Of a stretch of DNA of 64,000 nt, positions 54,432 to 64,000 are shown one piece after another. Below the pieces are notes generated by a model. The model saw only the letters and a program-made list of their open reading frames with translations, was not told the origin of the DNA and made no database searches. Position 1 is the stretch's first letter. Each line of letters begins with the position of its first letter. A program made the translations under genes and the position numbers. The DNA is from Neopusillimonas maritima (GTDB lineage Bacteria; Pseudomonadota; Gammaproteobacteria; Burkholderiales; Burkholderiaceae_B), in assembly GCF_003576595.1 (NCBI RefSeq), contig NZ_NQOU01000003.1, forward strand, positions 248,001 to 312,000, written 5' to 3'.

Positions 54432-55267
54432 TCTTCTATTCCATTTTCTACCGCCTGCCACACCTTAATGGCATCCAGCGTAAGCGCAACATCGTGTACC
54501 CGTACTATTTTCGCACCTCTGGCAATACCCGCCAAGGCACCGGCCACACTGCCCCCCAGACGATCACGCGCCTCACGACCGGTAACATGCCCGATCATCG
54601 ATTTGCGGGATAAGGCCACCACCAATGGATAATCGCCAAACTGCAATTCAGCAACCCTGCGTAACAACGCATAGTTTTGCGCGGCTGTTTTACCAAACCC
54701 AAATCCAGGGTCAATCACCACTCTGGAGGGGCTCACGCCTGCGGTCTGCAATGCCTCTACCCGCTCCACCAGGAAAGTACGGATATCCGCCACAACGTCA
54801 TCGTAACGGGGCGCGCTTTGCATCGTTCGTGGCTCGCCCTGCATGTGCATGACGCACAAACCACAATTGGAATCGGTTACGACCTCAATCGCACCCGGCT
54901 GCCGGAACCCATAAATATCGTTGATCATGTCTGCCCCGGCTTGCAAAGCGCGTTGCATGACAAGCGGCTTGAACGTGTCAACGGAAATCGGCACATTATG
55001 CGGCCTGAGCGCTTCAATGACAGGCAATAGGCGTTGAAGCTCTTGTTCCACATCGACGGGTTGCGCCCCAGGGCGGGTGGATTCGGCTCCGATGTCAATA
55101 ATATCGGCCCCTTCATCGATCAGGCGACGCGCATGGGCAATGGCCCTGTCTGTTTGGAAATGTAATGAACCATCCGAAAAAGAATCCGGCGTGATGTTCA
55201 GGATACCCATAACAAGCGGGCGCTTGAACGTTAGTTCAAAGCGCCCGCACAACAATGTTGAATTCAT
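54428..55267 (-). CDS. folP: Dihydropteroate synthase
   Basis: A 279-residue folate enzyme, the sulfonamide target. It shows [16 protein letters not shown], the [12 protein letters not shown] loop, [11 protein letters not shown] and [11 protein letters not shown], followed by RVHDVALT near the end. All pterin and pABA contacts are in place and the length is normal. It lies 21 bp after ftsH on the same strand, with glmM coupled behind it. Confidence 0.96.
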   Translation of the reverse strand: MNSTLLCGRFELTFKRPLVMGILNITPDSFSDGSLHFQTDRAIAHARRLIDEGADIIDIGAESTRPGAQPVDVEQELQRLLPVIEALRPHNVPISVDTFKPLVMQRALQAGADMINDIYGFRQPGAIEVVTDSNCGLCVMHMQGEPRTMQSAPRYDDVVADIRTFLVERVEALQTAGVSPSRVVIDPGFGFGKTAAQNYALLRRVAELQFGDYPLVVALSRKSMIGHVTGREARDRLGGSVAGALAGIARGAKIVRVHDVALTLDAIKVWQAVENGIEE

Positions 55268-55288
55268 TCGTAAGACAAAAAATAAGGT

Positions 55289-57205
55289 CTAAGCAGGATT
55301 GGTTGCCGTATCGGAGCCACCTTCTTTATTATCAGAGGCCGACACCCCCTCGGAAGGCGTACTGCCTGAAGACGAATCGTCGGAGGACTCATCCAAACCT
55401 TTGGGAGGCCGAGGCGGACGACCAGACATAATGTCGTCGATTTGATCGGCATCGATGGTTTCCCACTCCAGCAGTGCTTTGGTCATGGCTTCCATTTTGT
55501 CGCGGTTACCTTCGATAATGTCGCGCGCAACCGTGTACTGCTGATCAATGATATTACGAATTTCCTGATCAACCTTTTGCATGGTGGACTCAGACACATG
55601 CGTTGTTTTCGTTACGCTGCGCCCCAAAAAGACTTCACCTTCATTCTCGGCGTACACCATAGGCCCAAGAGATTCAGTCATGCCGTAACGTGTCACGATG
55701 TCGCGTGCGATGGCCGTTGCCCGCTCGAAGTCGTTCGATGCGCCCGTCGTCATTTGATTCATGAACACTTCTTCAGCAATACGCCCCCCGAACAACACCG
55801 CAATGGTATTCAGCAGACGCTCCTTGTCCATACTATAGCGATCACCTTCAGGCAACTGCATGGTGACGCCCAATGCACGACCGTGTGGAATGATAGTAAC
55901 TTTATGGACCGGATCTGTTTTGGGTAACGAACGCGCCACCAGCGCATGGCCGGACTCGTGATAAGCCGTATTACGCCGCTCTTCTTCCGGCATGACAAGA
56001 CCGCGACGTTCAGCGCCCATAATGATCTTGTCTTTGGCTTTCTCGAAGTCTTGCATGTCAACGGTTCGACCACTTCGCCGTGCCGCAAATAGCGCAGCCT
56101 CATTCACCAGGTTAGCCAAATCCGCACCGGAAAACCCGGGTGTGCCGCGCGCCAGCACATGGGCGTCGACGTTGGTTGAAAGCGGTACTTTACGCATGTG
56201 CACTTTCAAAATTTGTTCACGGCCACGAATATCCGGCAGGCCCACTACAACCTGACGGTCGAAACGGCCGGGACGCAATAACGCCGGGTCGAGCACATCG
56301 GGACGGTTAGTGGCGGCAATAACCAAAACACCCTGCCCGGTCTCAAAGCCGTCCATTTCAACCAGCAATTGGTTCAAGGTTTGTTCGCGCTCGTCGTTAC
56401 CGCCGCCCAAACCTGCACCGCGTTGACGACCCACGGCATCGATTTCATCAATGAAAATAATGCAAGGGGCCTGCTTCTTGGCGTTTTCGAACATGTCGCG
56501 AACGCGTGCGGCGCCCACGCCAACGAACATCTCAACGAAATCCGAACCGGAAATACTGAAAAACGGTACTTTCGCCTCGCCGGCAATTGCCTTGGCCAAC
56601 AAAGTTTTACCGGTACCCGGCGACCCGACAAGCAGAACGCCGCGTGGAATACGCCCGCCCAGACGCTGAAACTTGGTTGGGTCGCGCAGGAAATCAACCA
56701 ATTCTTTAACGTCTTCCTTGGCTTCGTCGCAGCCCGCCACATCGGCAAACGTAATATTGTTGGTGTTTTCGTCCATCATGCGGGCACGTGATTTACCGAA
56801 ACTGAACGCACCACCCTTGCCGCCACCTTGCATTTGGCGCATGAAGAAAATCCATACCGCGATTAACAACAGCATGGGGAACCAGGAGATAAACACACTG
56901 GCAAGGAACGAGGGCTCTTCCCGGGCTTTGCCGGAAACCTGCACACCCGACTTGACCAGCTCCGGCACCATCCAGAGATCACCCGGGGAGGTTAATGTGT
57001 AAGGACGACCGGATTCAGGCGTCACGTGTAGCGTGTCCCCCTGGATATCCACCTTGGAAATACGCCCAGCCCGGGCGTCATCCATGAACTGGGTATATGT
57101 GACGGTTTCAGACGTGGTCACACGACCATCGAACTGCTTAAAAACCGTAAACAGCACCAGTGCAATCACCATCCAGATTGCGACTTTGGAAAACGAGTTG
57201 TTCAA
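55289..57205 (-). CDS. ftsH: ATP-dependent zinc metalloprotease FtsH
   Basis: A 638-residue membrane protease that degrades damaged and regulatory membrane and cytosolic proteins. Two membrane helices (about 8-24 and 100-120) flank a periplasmic domain. The AAA domain has Walker A GSPGTGKT, Walker B IIFIDEID and the second region of homology [19 protein letters not shown]. The zinc site is HESGH near residue 425. The start is TTG at 57205, 6 nt after a perfect AGGAGG; another in-frame TTG two codons earlier touches the AGGAGG. Acidic Ser-rich tail after the protease domain. Confidence 0.95.
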   Translation of the reverse strand: MNNSFSKVAIWMVIALVLFTVFKQFDGRVTTSETVTYTQFMDDARAGRISKVDIQGDTLHVTPESGRPYTLTSPGDLWMVPELVKSGVQVSGKAREEPSFLASVFISWFPMLLLIAVWIFFMRQMQGGGKGGAFSFGKSRARMMDENTNNITFADVAGCDEAKEDVKELVDFLRDPTKFQRLGGRIPRGVLLVGSPGTGKTLLAKAIAGEAKVPFFSISGSDFVEMFVGVGAARVRDMFENAKKQAPCIIFIDEIDAVGRQRGAGLGGGNDEREQTLNQLLVEMDGFETGQGVLVIAATNRPDVLDPALLRPGRFDRQVVVGLPDIRGREQILKVHMRKVPLSTNVDAHVLARGTPGFSGADLANLVNEAALFAARRSGRTVDMQDFEKAKDKIIMGAERRGLVMPEEERRNTAYHESGHALVARSLPKTDPVHKVTIIPHGRALGVTMQLPEGDRYSMDKERLLNTIAVLFGGRIAEEVFMNQMTTGASNDFERATAIARDIVTRYGMTESLGPMVYAENEGEVFLGRSVTKTTHVSESTMQKVDQEIRNIIDQQYTVARDIIEGNRDKMEAMTKALLEWETIDADQIDDIMSGRPPRPPKGLDESSDDSSSGSTPSEGVSASDNKEGGSDTATNPA

Positions 57206-57292
57206 CGCCAACCTCCTGAAAATACCCGGCCAGACAAAACTGACAGAAATCTGACCAACCGCTGATAAGCCATTCTAACCTGTCCGACGGTT

Positions 57293-57949
57293 TTATGGGA
57301 AAACCCTGATACCCGTAGACTTAAGACGCTGTCCGACAAGAAAAGTTTCTGAAGACTTATCGCGCGACGCCTTGGGTTTGCGCTCTACCACACGTACAAA
57401 GTGTTGTTTGAACATCTGGACGATTTGAGAAAACCCACTGCCGTGAAACGCCTTCACAATAAGCGTCCCATCAGGCTTTAGATGATTCATCGAAAATTCA
57501 AGCGCCAACTCACAAACATGCTGGATACGTGCGGAATCTGCCGCCCCTACACCCGATAAGTTGGGGGCCATGTCGGAAATAACAAGGTCAACCTTCGAAC
57601 CTCCCAGCATTTCCTCAAGCTGACCAAGCACACTTTCCTCACGAAAGTCTCCCTGAATAAACTCCACCCCGGCAATGGGCTCCATGGGTAATAGATCTAA
57701 TGCGATAATACGCCCATCGACTCGCCCACCGGCTCCAAGCAATCGCTCGCGTACAACCTGCGACCAACTGCCCGGTGTTGCACCCAGGTCAACCACAACG
57801 TCACCCTTACGCAACAGTTTTTCGGTGTCCAGTATTTCGGTTAATTTGTATGCCGCGCGTGCGCGATAGCCCTTTTGTTGCGCCATTTTCACAAAAGGGT
57901 CGTTAATATGCTGGTGAACCCAGTTTTTCGAGAATTTTTTCTTCGCCAT
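57293..57949 (-). CDS. rlmE: 23S rRNA 2'-O-ribose methyltransferase RlmE
   Basis: A 218-residue SAM-dependent methyltransferase (FtsJ/RrmJ) that methylates U2552 of 23S rRNA. It has [11 protein letters not shown] with the catalytic Lys, [15 protein letters not shown] for [16 protein letters not shown] with the catalytic Asp and TLIVKAFHG with the second Lys. It lies directly upstream of ftsH, the usual order. Its start is 17 bp from the divergent yhbY start. Confidence 0.95.
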   Translation of the reverse strand: MAKKKFSKNWVHQHINDPFVKMAQQKGYRARAAYKLTEILDTEKLLRKGDVVVDLGATPGSWSQVVRERLLGAGGRVDGRIIALDLLPMEPIAGVEFIQGDFREESVLGQLEEMLGGSKVDLVISDMAPNLSGVGAADSARIQHVCELALEFSMNHLKPDGTLIVKAFHGSGFSQIVQMFKQHFVRVVERKPKASRDKSSETFLVGQRLKSTGIRVFP

Positions 57950-57966
57950 TCCCTTACAATCTCTTT

Positions 57967-58557
57967 ATGCCGAAATTAGAACTTACTTCGCAAGAACGCA
58001 GCGCACTTCGCGCCCGCGCCCACCCTTTGCGCCCCGTCGTTTTACTTGGCGACAAGGGCCTCACCGAGGCTGTCATCAAGGAAATCGACCGTAATCTTAC
58101 CGCGCACCAGCTTATTAAAGTAAAAGCTGCCGGTGAAGACCGCGACTCCCGTCAGGAAATGCTTGACACTTTATGTGAAACCTTATCGTGTGCACCCGTC
58201 CACCATTTGGGCAAAACATTAATTCTGTATCGCCCCAATGAGTCGGAATTGGCCGCTCAAGCTGCCGATTTACAGACCCGCGCCGTGCGCAGGGCATCGG
58301 AACCTCACACACCCAAAAAACTGGCCGCATCGGGCATCACCCGCACCCGCAAAGGCGAAATCGCAAAGCGTGCAGCCCGTAAAACAGAGCGTCTTGAAGA
58401 AGCCGCTCCGCAAGCGCGAAGAGCAATGTCAATGGAAGGCCTGCAAAAACCCGGTATGCGTAAAGTTGCCGGCTCACATGGCATTCCCAAACGATCCGGC
58501 AGCGCGCTGTCTTTGAAAGCCGGTGCCCGGCGGCGCCTGAGCACCAGAAGCCGTTAA
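57967..58557 (+). CDS. yhbY: YhbY family RNA-binding protein with basic C-terminal extension
   Basis: A 196-residue protein. Residues 1-97 are a CRM domain (LTSQERSALRARAHPLRPVV, LLGDKGLTEAVIKEID, HHLGKTLILYRPNES) associated with ribosome assembly. Residues 100-196 are a lysine/arginine-rich, low-complexity tail not present in the 97-residue E. coli protein. The tail likely adds RNA contacts. Divergent from rlmE with almost no intergenic space. Confidence 0.88.
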   Translation: MPKLELTSQERSALRARAHPLRPVVLLGDKGLTEAVIKEIDRNLTAHQLIKVKAAGEDRDSRQEMLDTLCETLSCAPVHHLGKTLILYRPNESELAAQAADLQTRAVRRASEPHTPKKLAASGITRTRKGEIAKRAARKTERLEEAAPQARRAMSMEGLQKPGMRKVAGSHGIPKRSGSALSLKAGARRRLSTRSR

Positions 58558-58577
58558 GCCTTGTATTGCAGCCTTCT

Positions 58578-58612
58578 AAAAACAAAAGCCCGTCACGCTT
58601 TCGGTGCGGGCC
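58578..58612 (-). terminator. Probable terminator after greA
   Basis: GCCCG...CGGGC arms (58588-58592 and 58607-58611) with inner CAC/GTG pairing, followed by TTTTGTTTTT on the minus strand. It lies between the convergent yhbY and greA. Confidence 0.65.
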
Positions 58613-58672
58613 TGCAACAAAATTGCGCCTTCAGGCGCTTGCCTGACGCATGAGTAACGCCGGACTGACTAA

Positions 58673-59149
58673 TCAGACGTAGCTGATCGACAAGACTTCG
58701 TACTCACGCACACCCGAGGGCGCCTGAACCTCAACAACATCGCCTTCCGAACGACCAATTATTGCACGAGCGACCGGACTGGAAATAGAGATGCGATTTT
58801 CGCGGATATCCGCCTCAATATCACCCACAATCTGATAGCGGACCCGTTTCCCTGATTCCAGGTCCTCGATTTCCACAGTTGCGCCGAATACCGCCTTGCC
58901 CTCGCTATCAAGTGTCGAGGGGTCAATAACTTGCGCATTCGACAAGGTTCCTTCCAACTCTTTGATACGACCTTCCACAAACGCCTGCCGTTCACGCGCA
59001 GCATCGTACTCGGCGTTCTCCGACAAATCGCCTTGAGCACGTGCTTCGGCAATGGCATTAATTACCTCGGGCCGTTCCACGGTTTTCAATCGATGTAATT
59101 CTTGTTGTAAGCGCTCAACACCGCTTACTGTCAACGGAATCGCAGACAT
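58673..59149 (-). CDS. greA: Transcription elongation factor GreA
   Basis: A 158-residue Gre factor that rescues backtracked RNA polymerase by stimulating transcript cleavage. The N-terminal coiled coil (about 10-75) has EARAQGDLSENAEYDAARER with the acidic tip residues D and E; the C-terminal FKBP-like domain ends in GVREYEVLSISYV. Normal length. Confidence 0.96.
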   Translation of the reverse strand: MSAIPLTVSGVERLQQELHRLKTVERPEVINAIAEARAQGDLSENAEYDAARERQAFVEGRIKELEGTLSNAQVIDPSTLDSEGKAVFGATVEIEDLESGKRVRYQIVGDIEADIRENRISISSPVARAIIGRSEGDVVEVQAPSGVREYEVLSISYV

Positions 59150-59228
59150 AATGCTTCCTGAATAAAGTAAAAAGACGCCCCGAGAGGAGCGCCGGATTGA
59201 TCACAACAATGTTGTGGAGACAAAGCAA

Positions 59229-59253
59229 ATCCCCGGATCGAAGAACCGGGGAT
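59229..59253 (-). terminator. Possible terminator after the uracil permease gene
   Basis: ATCCCCGG (59229-59236) and CCGGGGAT (59246-59253) form a perfect 8-bp stem; a moderately T-rich stretch follows on the minus strand. It lies about 70 bp after the permease stop. Confidence 0.5.
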
Positions 59254-59321
59254 CTGGGGTTATTGTCGGCAAAGTTCAGATAAAAAGCAAGTCATTAGGT
59301 TAAACGAATTAAAACTAATGG

Positions 59322-60647
59322 TTATAGCGATTTTCCACGACTGCCAATTCGTAACAGCGCATACAGAATAATCGCGCCGAATGTAGCCGTACCGATGCCG
59401 TCCAGGCGGAACGCACCCAACTGAAGCCCAAAATTACCGGCGCCCAGTACCAACGTAACCGATGCCACAATCAAATTACGATTATTGGTGAAGTCAACCT
59501 GATTAACCACCCAGATACGAGCACCCGCAATGGCAATGAGCCCAAAAACCACAATTGACATGCCACCCAGGACCGGCCCTGGAATTAATTGGATCAACGC
59601 ACCAAACTTGGGTGAAAAGCCAAGAAAAATAGCGATTAAAGCCGCAATAACAAAAACCAATGACGCGTAAATACGGGTCACGGTCATGACACCAATATTC
59701 TCGGCATAGGTTGTCACGCCTGTTCCCCCAACGGCGCCCGACACCATGGTGGCAACCCCGTCCCCAACGAATGCCCGACCCAGATATTTATCGAGATTCT
59801 GGCCGGTCATCGCGCTGACGGCCTTGATATGCCCCAAATTTTCGGCCACAAGAATGATGGCAACCGGGGCAATGACGCTCATGGCGCCAACTTCGAAAAC
59901 CGGGCTGGAGAATGTGGGCAGGCCGAACCACGCCGCGCTTGCTACACCGCTGAAATCCATTGGGGTACCGAAACCCATGCCGTTAGCCAAAACCCAATAC
60001 AGAAAACAAGCCAAAAGCAGGCCAACCAGAATAAGCAACCGTTGCGTAACCCCGCGGGTATAGACCGCTACGCCGCCCACGCATAAAACGGTTAGCAGCG
60101 CCATGAGCGCTTCGAAAGTGGTACCGCCCATTGCCCCTTTTACGGCAATAGGCGCCAGGTTCAAACCAATGACGGCCACAATGGAGCCGGTAACAACCGG
60201 CGGCATCCAATTGTCGATCCAATTGGCGCCGTCGCCGGAACGCGCGTTGACCCACCAAACAATCAGGCCAATAACCGTATACACGACCCCGCAGGCAATA
60301 ATTGCCCCCAGCGCCACGCCGATATTGGCATTGGGCCCGGCGCCGGCATAGCCGGTTACCGCAATGACCCCACCAATAAATGCAAAACTGGATCCTAAAT
60401 AACTGGGGACACGCCCGCCCACAAAGAAAAAGAAGATAAGGGTCCCGATACCGGACATAAGAATCGCGACATTGGGATCAAACCCCATTAAAAGCGGCGC
60501 AAGAATCGTGGAACCAAACATGGCCACCACGTGCTGTGCGCCCATCGCCACATTCTGAGGCCACGACATGTATTCGTTGGGCTGAACCACCCCTCCCTGA
60601 GCATCCGGGCTGACTTTACGCCAGGCTGGGAAATAAGAATCTGACAT
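59322..60647 (-). CDS. NCS2 family uracil/xanthine permease (UraA/RutG-like)
   Basis: A 441-residue inner-membrane nucleobase transporter with about 14 membrane segments. Family signatures are AMFGSTILAPLLMGFDP near the start, the VAENLGHIKAVSAMTG motif with the substrate Glu, and GTGVTTYAENIGVMTVTRIY. The pattern favours pyrimidine (uracil) transport over xanthine, but the exact substrate is inferred. Single gene between greA and the SDR gene. Confidence 0.87.
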   Translation of the reverse strand: MSDSYFPAWRKVSPDAQGGVVQPNEYMSWPQNVAMGAQHVVAMFGSTILAPLLMGFDPNVAILMSGIGTLIFFFFVGGRVPSYLGSSFAFIGGVIAVTGYAGAGPNANIGVALGAIIACGVVYTVIGLIVWWVNARSGDGANWIDNWMPPVVTGSIVAVIGLNLAPIAVKGAMGGTTFEALMALLTVLCVGGVAVYTRGVTQRLLILVGLLLACFLYWVLANGMGFGTPMDFSGVASAAWFGLPTFSSPVFEVGAMSVIAPVAIILVAENLGHIKAVSAMTGQNLDKYLGRAFVGDGVATMVSGAVGGTGVTTYAENIGVMTVTRIYASLVFVIAALIAIFLGFSPKFGALIQLIPGPVLGGMSIVVFGLIAIAGARIWVVNQVDFTNNRNLIVASVTLVLGAGNFGLQLGAFRLDGIGTATFGAIILYALLRIGSRGKSL

Positions 60648-60731
60648 TGAAATGCCTTTTTAAAGTGTCGTTAATATTGAAATTGATTTACAGTTGGGCG
60701 TGAGTTTAAGGGTGTGTCCGCACAACCGCAA

Positions 60732-61493
60732 CTATTCAGATGCCCGCGGCTTGCGCTTTCGCTTCTGGGCCGCCCGGTCATAAAGGAAATTCGGTACTAA
60801 ACCAAGCATTCGCCCCACCCACGCCATTTGCCAGGGTATAACGCGATAACCGTCGCCCCGCTCAATCGCTTTGGCCGCGCGCTCGGCAAACGCATCAACC
60901 GGCATTAAAAACGGCATATGGTAGGGATTATGCGCCGTCATGGGAGTATCAATAAATCCGGGAGCCAACGTAATGACCTTTATCCCGGTGTTGGTGAGCT
61001 CTACCCGCAAACTTTCACAATAATTGCGCACGGCGGCCTTTGATGCACTGTAAGCGCCTGCACCCGGCAAACCCCGAACGCCGGCAACACTGCCCACCGC
61101 CACCAATCGGCCGTCTGATCTGGCTTTCATGCCGGCAATAAATGGCTCGAATGTCGCCACGGTGGCCATCACATTGGTCTGCATGATGCGCTGAAAGATT
61201 TCGAAATCCTCCTCGGCCTCGGTCAGCGTTCCAACACTGATACCCGCCGACGCGATCACGACATCAACCGGCCCAATTGACTGAAAAGCATGCGCGGCCT
61301 CATGCAAGGCATCGCGATTGTTTACATCAAGCACATAGGTTTGATGGTATTCGCCCTGAACCGAGTCAATCACCTTTTGAAGCGCATCGGCTCGACGGCC
61401 AACCAAACCCAACTCACATCCTTGAGCGGCATAAAAACGGGCGAGCGCGGCACCAATGCCGCTGCTCGCCCCGGTAATGAATACGCGCTTCAT
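60732..61493 (-). CDS. Short-chain dehydrogenase/reductase
   Basis: A 253-residue classical SDR. NAD(P) binding is through TGASSGIGAALA, the structural VIASAG segment is present, and the catalytic set is Ser in VAVGSVAG and YSASK. The long C-terminus with basic residues (RAAQKRKRKPRASE) follows a hydrophobic patch and may touch the membrane. The ATG at 61493 directly precedes the nucleotide-binding strand; the longer reading would overlap carB. Substrate unknown. Confidence 0.88.
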   Translation of the reverse strand: MKRVFITGASSGIGAALARFYAAQGCELGLVGRRADALQKVIDSVQGEYHQTYVLDVNNRDALHEAAHAFQSIGPVDVVIASAGISVGTLTEAEEDFEIFQRIMQTNVMATVATFEPFIAGMKARSDGRLVAVGSVAGVRGLPGAGAYSASKAAVRNYCESLRVELTNTGIKVITLAPGFIDTPMTAHNPYHMPFLMPVDAFAERAAKAIERGDGYRVIPWQMAWVGRMLGLVPNFLYDRAAQKRKRKPRASE

Positions 61494-61515
61494 TAACCTT
61501 GCCCGCCCTCGGTCA

Positions 61516-64000
61516 CTATACAACCAGGGTTTTATGCAAGTGTTGCAACGAATAAACTTTCAGGCCGTCACCCTGACGCAGATATTGCAAGCCTTCAACA
61601 GCGGCACGTGCACCGGCAATAGTTGTAAAGAACGTCACCCTGGAGGCCAGCGCGACCGTACGAATATGACGTGAGTCTGCAATGGCGTTACGACGCTCTT
61701 CCACCGTGTTGATGACCAAGGCAATTTCATTATTCTTGACCATGTCGACAATGTTCGGGCGCCCTTCTGCCACCTTGTTGACAACTTGAACCGGAATACC
61801 GGCCGCCTCGATCGCTGACGCGGTGCCTCGGGTTGCCACAACGCTGAACCCGAGATCTGCCAAACCACGCGCGACCTCAACCGCCTTGGGCTTGTCTTGC
61901 GCCTTCACGCTGATGAACGCCACACCGGATTTCGGCAAAGTGACACCGGCAGCCATTTGCGACTTCACAAACGCTTCACCGAAGCTTTCTCCTACACCCA
62001 TTACTTCGCCCGTGGACTTCATTTCCGGCCCGAGAATCGTGTCTACGCCGGGGAACTTAACAAACGGGAATACGGCTTCTTTAACCGAAAAATACTGAGG
62101 CACCACCTCTTTGGTAACACCCAAATCGGCCAGAGAACGGCCTGCCATCACGCGGGCTGAGATTTTCGCCAACTGCAGCCCAGTAACCTTGGAAACATAA
62201 GGAACCGTTCGAGAAGCGCGCGGATTCACTTCAAGAACATAAACTTCGTTGTCTTGAAGGGCAAACTGGACATTCATCAACCCTTTCACATTCAAGGCAC
62301 GGGCCATCAGCCCTGTTTGACGCTTGATTTCCTCGATTTCCTGTTCCGACAAGGAATAAGGCGGCAAACTGCAAGCCGAATCTCCTGAGTGGACACCGGC
62401 TTGTTCAATGTGCTCCATTACGCCCCCGATAAACACCTTTTCGCCGTCGGAAATGCAATCGACGTCGACTTCGGTTGCATTGTTCAGGAAGTGATCAAGC
62501 AAAACCGGGGAATCGTTGCTAACTTTCACCGCTTCACGCATATAGCGTTCCAGATCGGCGGGTTCGTGCACAATTTCCATGGCGCGGCCACCCAGCACAT
62601 AGCTGGGCCGCACGACCAACGGGTAGCCAATTTCGGCTGCCAAGGCCATTGCCTCGCCCTCTGTACGGGCAGTTCTGTTCGGAGGTTGCCGCAAACCAAG
62701 CTTGCTGAGCAATTTCTGGAAACGCTCCCGGTCTTCCGCAATGTCGATTGATTCCGGGCTGGTCCCGATAATGGGTACGCCGTTTGCTTCAAGGGCACGC
62801 GCCAGTTTTAACGGGGTTTGCCCGCCATATTGCACAATCATGCCAATCGGCTTTTCCTTGTGCACGATTTCCAATACGTCCTCAAGCGTGAGTGGCTCGA
62901 AATAGAGCCTGTCGGACGTATCGTAATCGGTGGAAACCGTTTCCGGATTGCAATTGACCATAATGGTTTCATAACCATCATCACGTAATGCCAGAGCGGC
63001 GTGAACGCAACAGTAGTCGAACTCAATTCCCTGACCAATACGGTTCGGACCACCGCCCAGAACAATAATTTTCTGTTTATCAGTAGGAGCCGATTCGCAT
63101 TCCTCTTCATAAGTGGAATACATGTAAGCGGTTTTGGTTTCGAATTCCGCCGCGCAGGTGTCAACCCGCTTATATACCGGACGAACCCCAAGTTGATGGC
63201 GCACTTTACGCACTTCACCCTCAGAGGTATCAAGCAAAAAAGCCAGACGACGGTCGGAAAACCCGCGACGTTTCAATTCGCGCATCGTGTCGTGATCAAG
63301 ATCGGCCAGCGTGCGCTGTTCAAGCGCCAGCTCAATGTCGACAATTTCCTTGATTTGAGCCAGAAACCATGGGTCGATCTTGGTTAGGTTGTGTACTTCG
63401 TCGAGCGTAAAACCCTGTGCAAAAGCATCGCCCACATACCAGATACGCTCCGGCCCAGGCTCACCCAACTCAACCTGAATTTTTTCACGGTCAGTCGTTT
63501 TCTGATTCAAGCCGTCAACCCCAACCTCAAGGCCTCTCAAGGCTTTCTGGAATGACTCCTGGAACGTGCGACCCATTGCCATGACTTCGCCAACCGACTT
63601 CATTTGTGTGGTTAAGCGGGAATCGGCCTGAGGAAATTTCTCGAACGCAAAACGCGGGACTTTGGTTACCACGTAATCGATTGTGGGCTCGAATGAGGCA
63701 GGCGTTGCACCACCGGTAATTTCATTGCGCAACTCGTCGAGCGTATAACCCACCGCCAGACGCGCAGCCACTTTCGCAATCGGAAAGCCGGTAGCTTTCG
63801 ACGCCAAAGCCGATGAGCGCGAAACACGCGGGTTCATTTCAATGACAATCATGCGGCCATTGTGCGGATTCAGGGCAAACTGAACATTCGACCCACCTGT
63901 ATCAACACCGATTTCACGCAATACCGCGATCGATGCATCACGCATGATCTGATATTCCTTGTCGGTTAAGGTTTGCGCCGGGGCCACCGTAATGGAGTCG
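61516..64000 (-). CDS. carB: Carbamoyl-phosphate synthase large subunit (3' part)
   Basis: The last 827 codons of carB; the gene continues beyond the right edge. Visible parts are the end of the first ATP-grasp domain ([20 protein letters not shown]), the oligomerisation domain, the second ATP-grasp domain ([20 protein letters not shown] opening, then [20 protein letters not shown]) and the allosteric MGS-like domain to the C-terminus. CarB makes carbamoyl phosphate for arginine and pyrimidines. The frame is open through the last base, so the apparent start at 63987 is an internal GTG. Confidence 0.95.
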   Translation of the reverse strand, partial: DSITVAPAQTLTDKEYQIMRDASIAVLREIGVDTGGSNVQFALNPHNGRMIVIEMNPRVSRSSALASKATGFPIAKVAARLAVGYTLDELRNEITGGATPASFEPTIDYVVTKVPRFAFEKFPQADSRLTTQMKSVGEVMAMGRTFQESFQKALRGLEVGVDGLNQKTTDREKIQVELGEPGPERIWYVGDAFAQGFTLDEVHNLTKIDPWFLAQIKEIVDIELALEQRTLADLDHDTMRELKRRGFSDRRLAFLLDTSEGEVRKVRHQLGVRPVYKRVDTCAAEFETKTAYMYSTYEEECESAPTDKQKIIVLGGGPNRIGQGIEFDYCCVHAALALRDDGYETIMVNCNPETVSTDYDTSDRLYFEPLTLEDVLEIVHKEKPIGMIVQYGGQTPLKLARALEANGVPIIGTSPESIDIAEDRERFQKLLSKLGLRQPPNRTARTEGEAMALAAEIGYPLVVRPSYVLGGRAMEIVHEPADLERYMREAVKVSNDSPVLLDHFLNNATEVDVDCISDGEKVFIGGVMEHIEQAGVHSGDSACSLPPYSLSEQEIEEIKRQTGLMARALNVKGLMNVQFALQDNEVYVLEVNPRASRTVPYVSKVTGLQLAKISARVMAGRSLADLGVTKEVVPQYFSVKEAVFPFVKFPGVDTILGPEMKSTGEVMGVGESFGEAFVKSQMAAGVTLPKSGVAFISVKAQDKPKAVEVARGLADLGFSVVATRGTASAIEAAGIPVQVVNKVAEGRPNIVDMVKNNEIALVINTVEERRNAIADSRHIRTVALASRVTFFTTIAGARAAVEGLQYLRQGDGLKVYSLQHLHKTLVV

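Noticed and set aside
61516-63987. A complete carB starting at 63987
   Set aside because: The frame remains open to the window edge and the first codon is an internal GTG; residues before it (DSIT) fit CarB.

Overview
The window looks like the chromosome of a betaproteobacterium of the order Burkholderiales, most likely family Alcaligenaceae (Pusillimonas/Candidimonas/Bordetella-like). The housekeeping run carB - SDR - uracil permease - greA - yhbY - rlmE - ftsH - folP - glmM - olsB - ppx/ppk - pstSCAB and the protein sequences point there. No taxonomic search could be run, so this rests on recognition only.

Region 1 (1-12480) is an accessory island. It holds the start of a glycosyltransferase gene, a GT2 glycosyltransferase, and a copper-resistance operon on the minus strand (copA, copB, cupredoxin, membrane-anchored cytochrome c, DUF411 protein). 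A small DUF2933 membrane protein gene and a divergent copper-type two-component system (copRS) follow. Two nearly identical ATTACA-N4-TGTAAT-type palindromes, in front of copA and between the DUF2933 gene and copR, are the obvious CopR operators. Then come a truncated IS3-family element, the tail of a lost gene, a DUF1173 gene, an unknown small gene, a DUF4224 gene and a tyrosine integrase. The integrase points at the 3' end of tRNA-His, the probable attachment site.

Region 2 (12726-17422) has cardiolipin synthase and a biotin operon (bioA-bioF-bioD, minus strand). Region 3 (17412-26706) has an alpha/beta hydrolase and a three-gene set (extradiol dioxygenase, class II aldolase-like decarboxylase, 2-hydroxymuconic semialdehyde dehydrogenase). 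This set resembles a 2,3-dihydroxybenzoate-type meta-cleavage route. It is divergent from a GntR/FCD regulator that lies 2 nt ahead of a three-sensor-domain diguanylate cyclase. tRNA-Arg(TCT) and an outer-membrane phospholipase A gene follow.

Region 4 (26741-39252) is a nicotinate catabolism locus: nicC, nicA, a NicB-like tri-haem protein whose molybdenum-cofactor half is shortened and degraded, and a separate intact molybdenum subunit transcribed divergently. A branched-chain-type ABC transporter operon (with fused LivHM permease) and a MarR regulator complete it. Similar GTRTACACT sites occur before nicC and before the transporter operon, suggesting one regulon. Genes for the lower pathway (nicX, D, E, F) are not in the window.

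Region 5 (39370-44328) has an LTA-synthase-like phosphoglycerol transferase, tRNA-Pro(TGG) and an NMT1/SsuA-type ABC transporter. Region 6 (44532-53015) is a phosphate neighbourhood: pstSCAB with a Pho box, ppk with four phased Pho half-sites, divergent ppx, and an OlsB-like ornithine lipid gene. Region 7 (53082-64000) is core: glmM, folP, ftsH (TTG start), rlmE, yhbY, greA, an NCS2 permease, an SDR and the 3' part of carB, which runs off the end.
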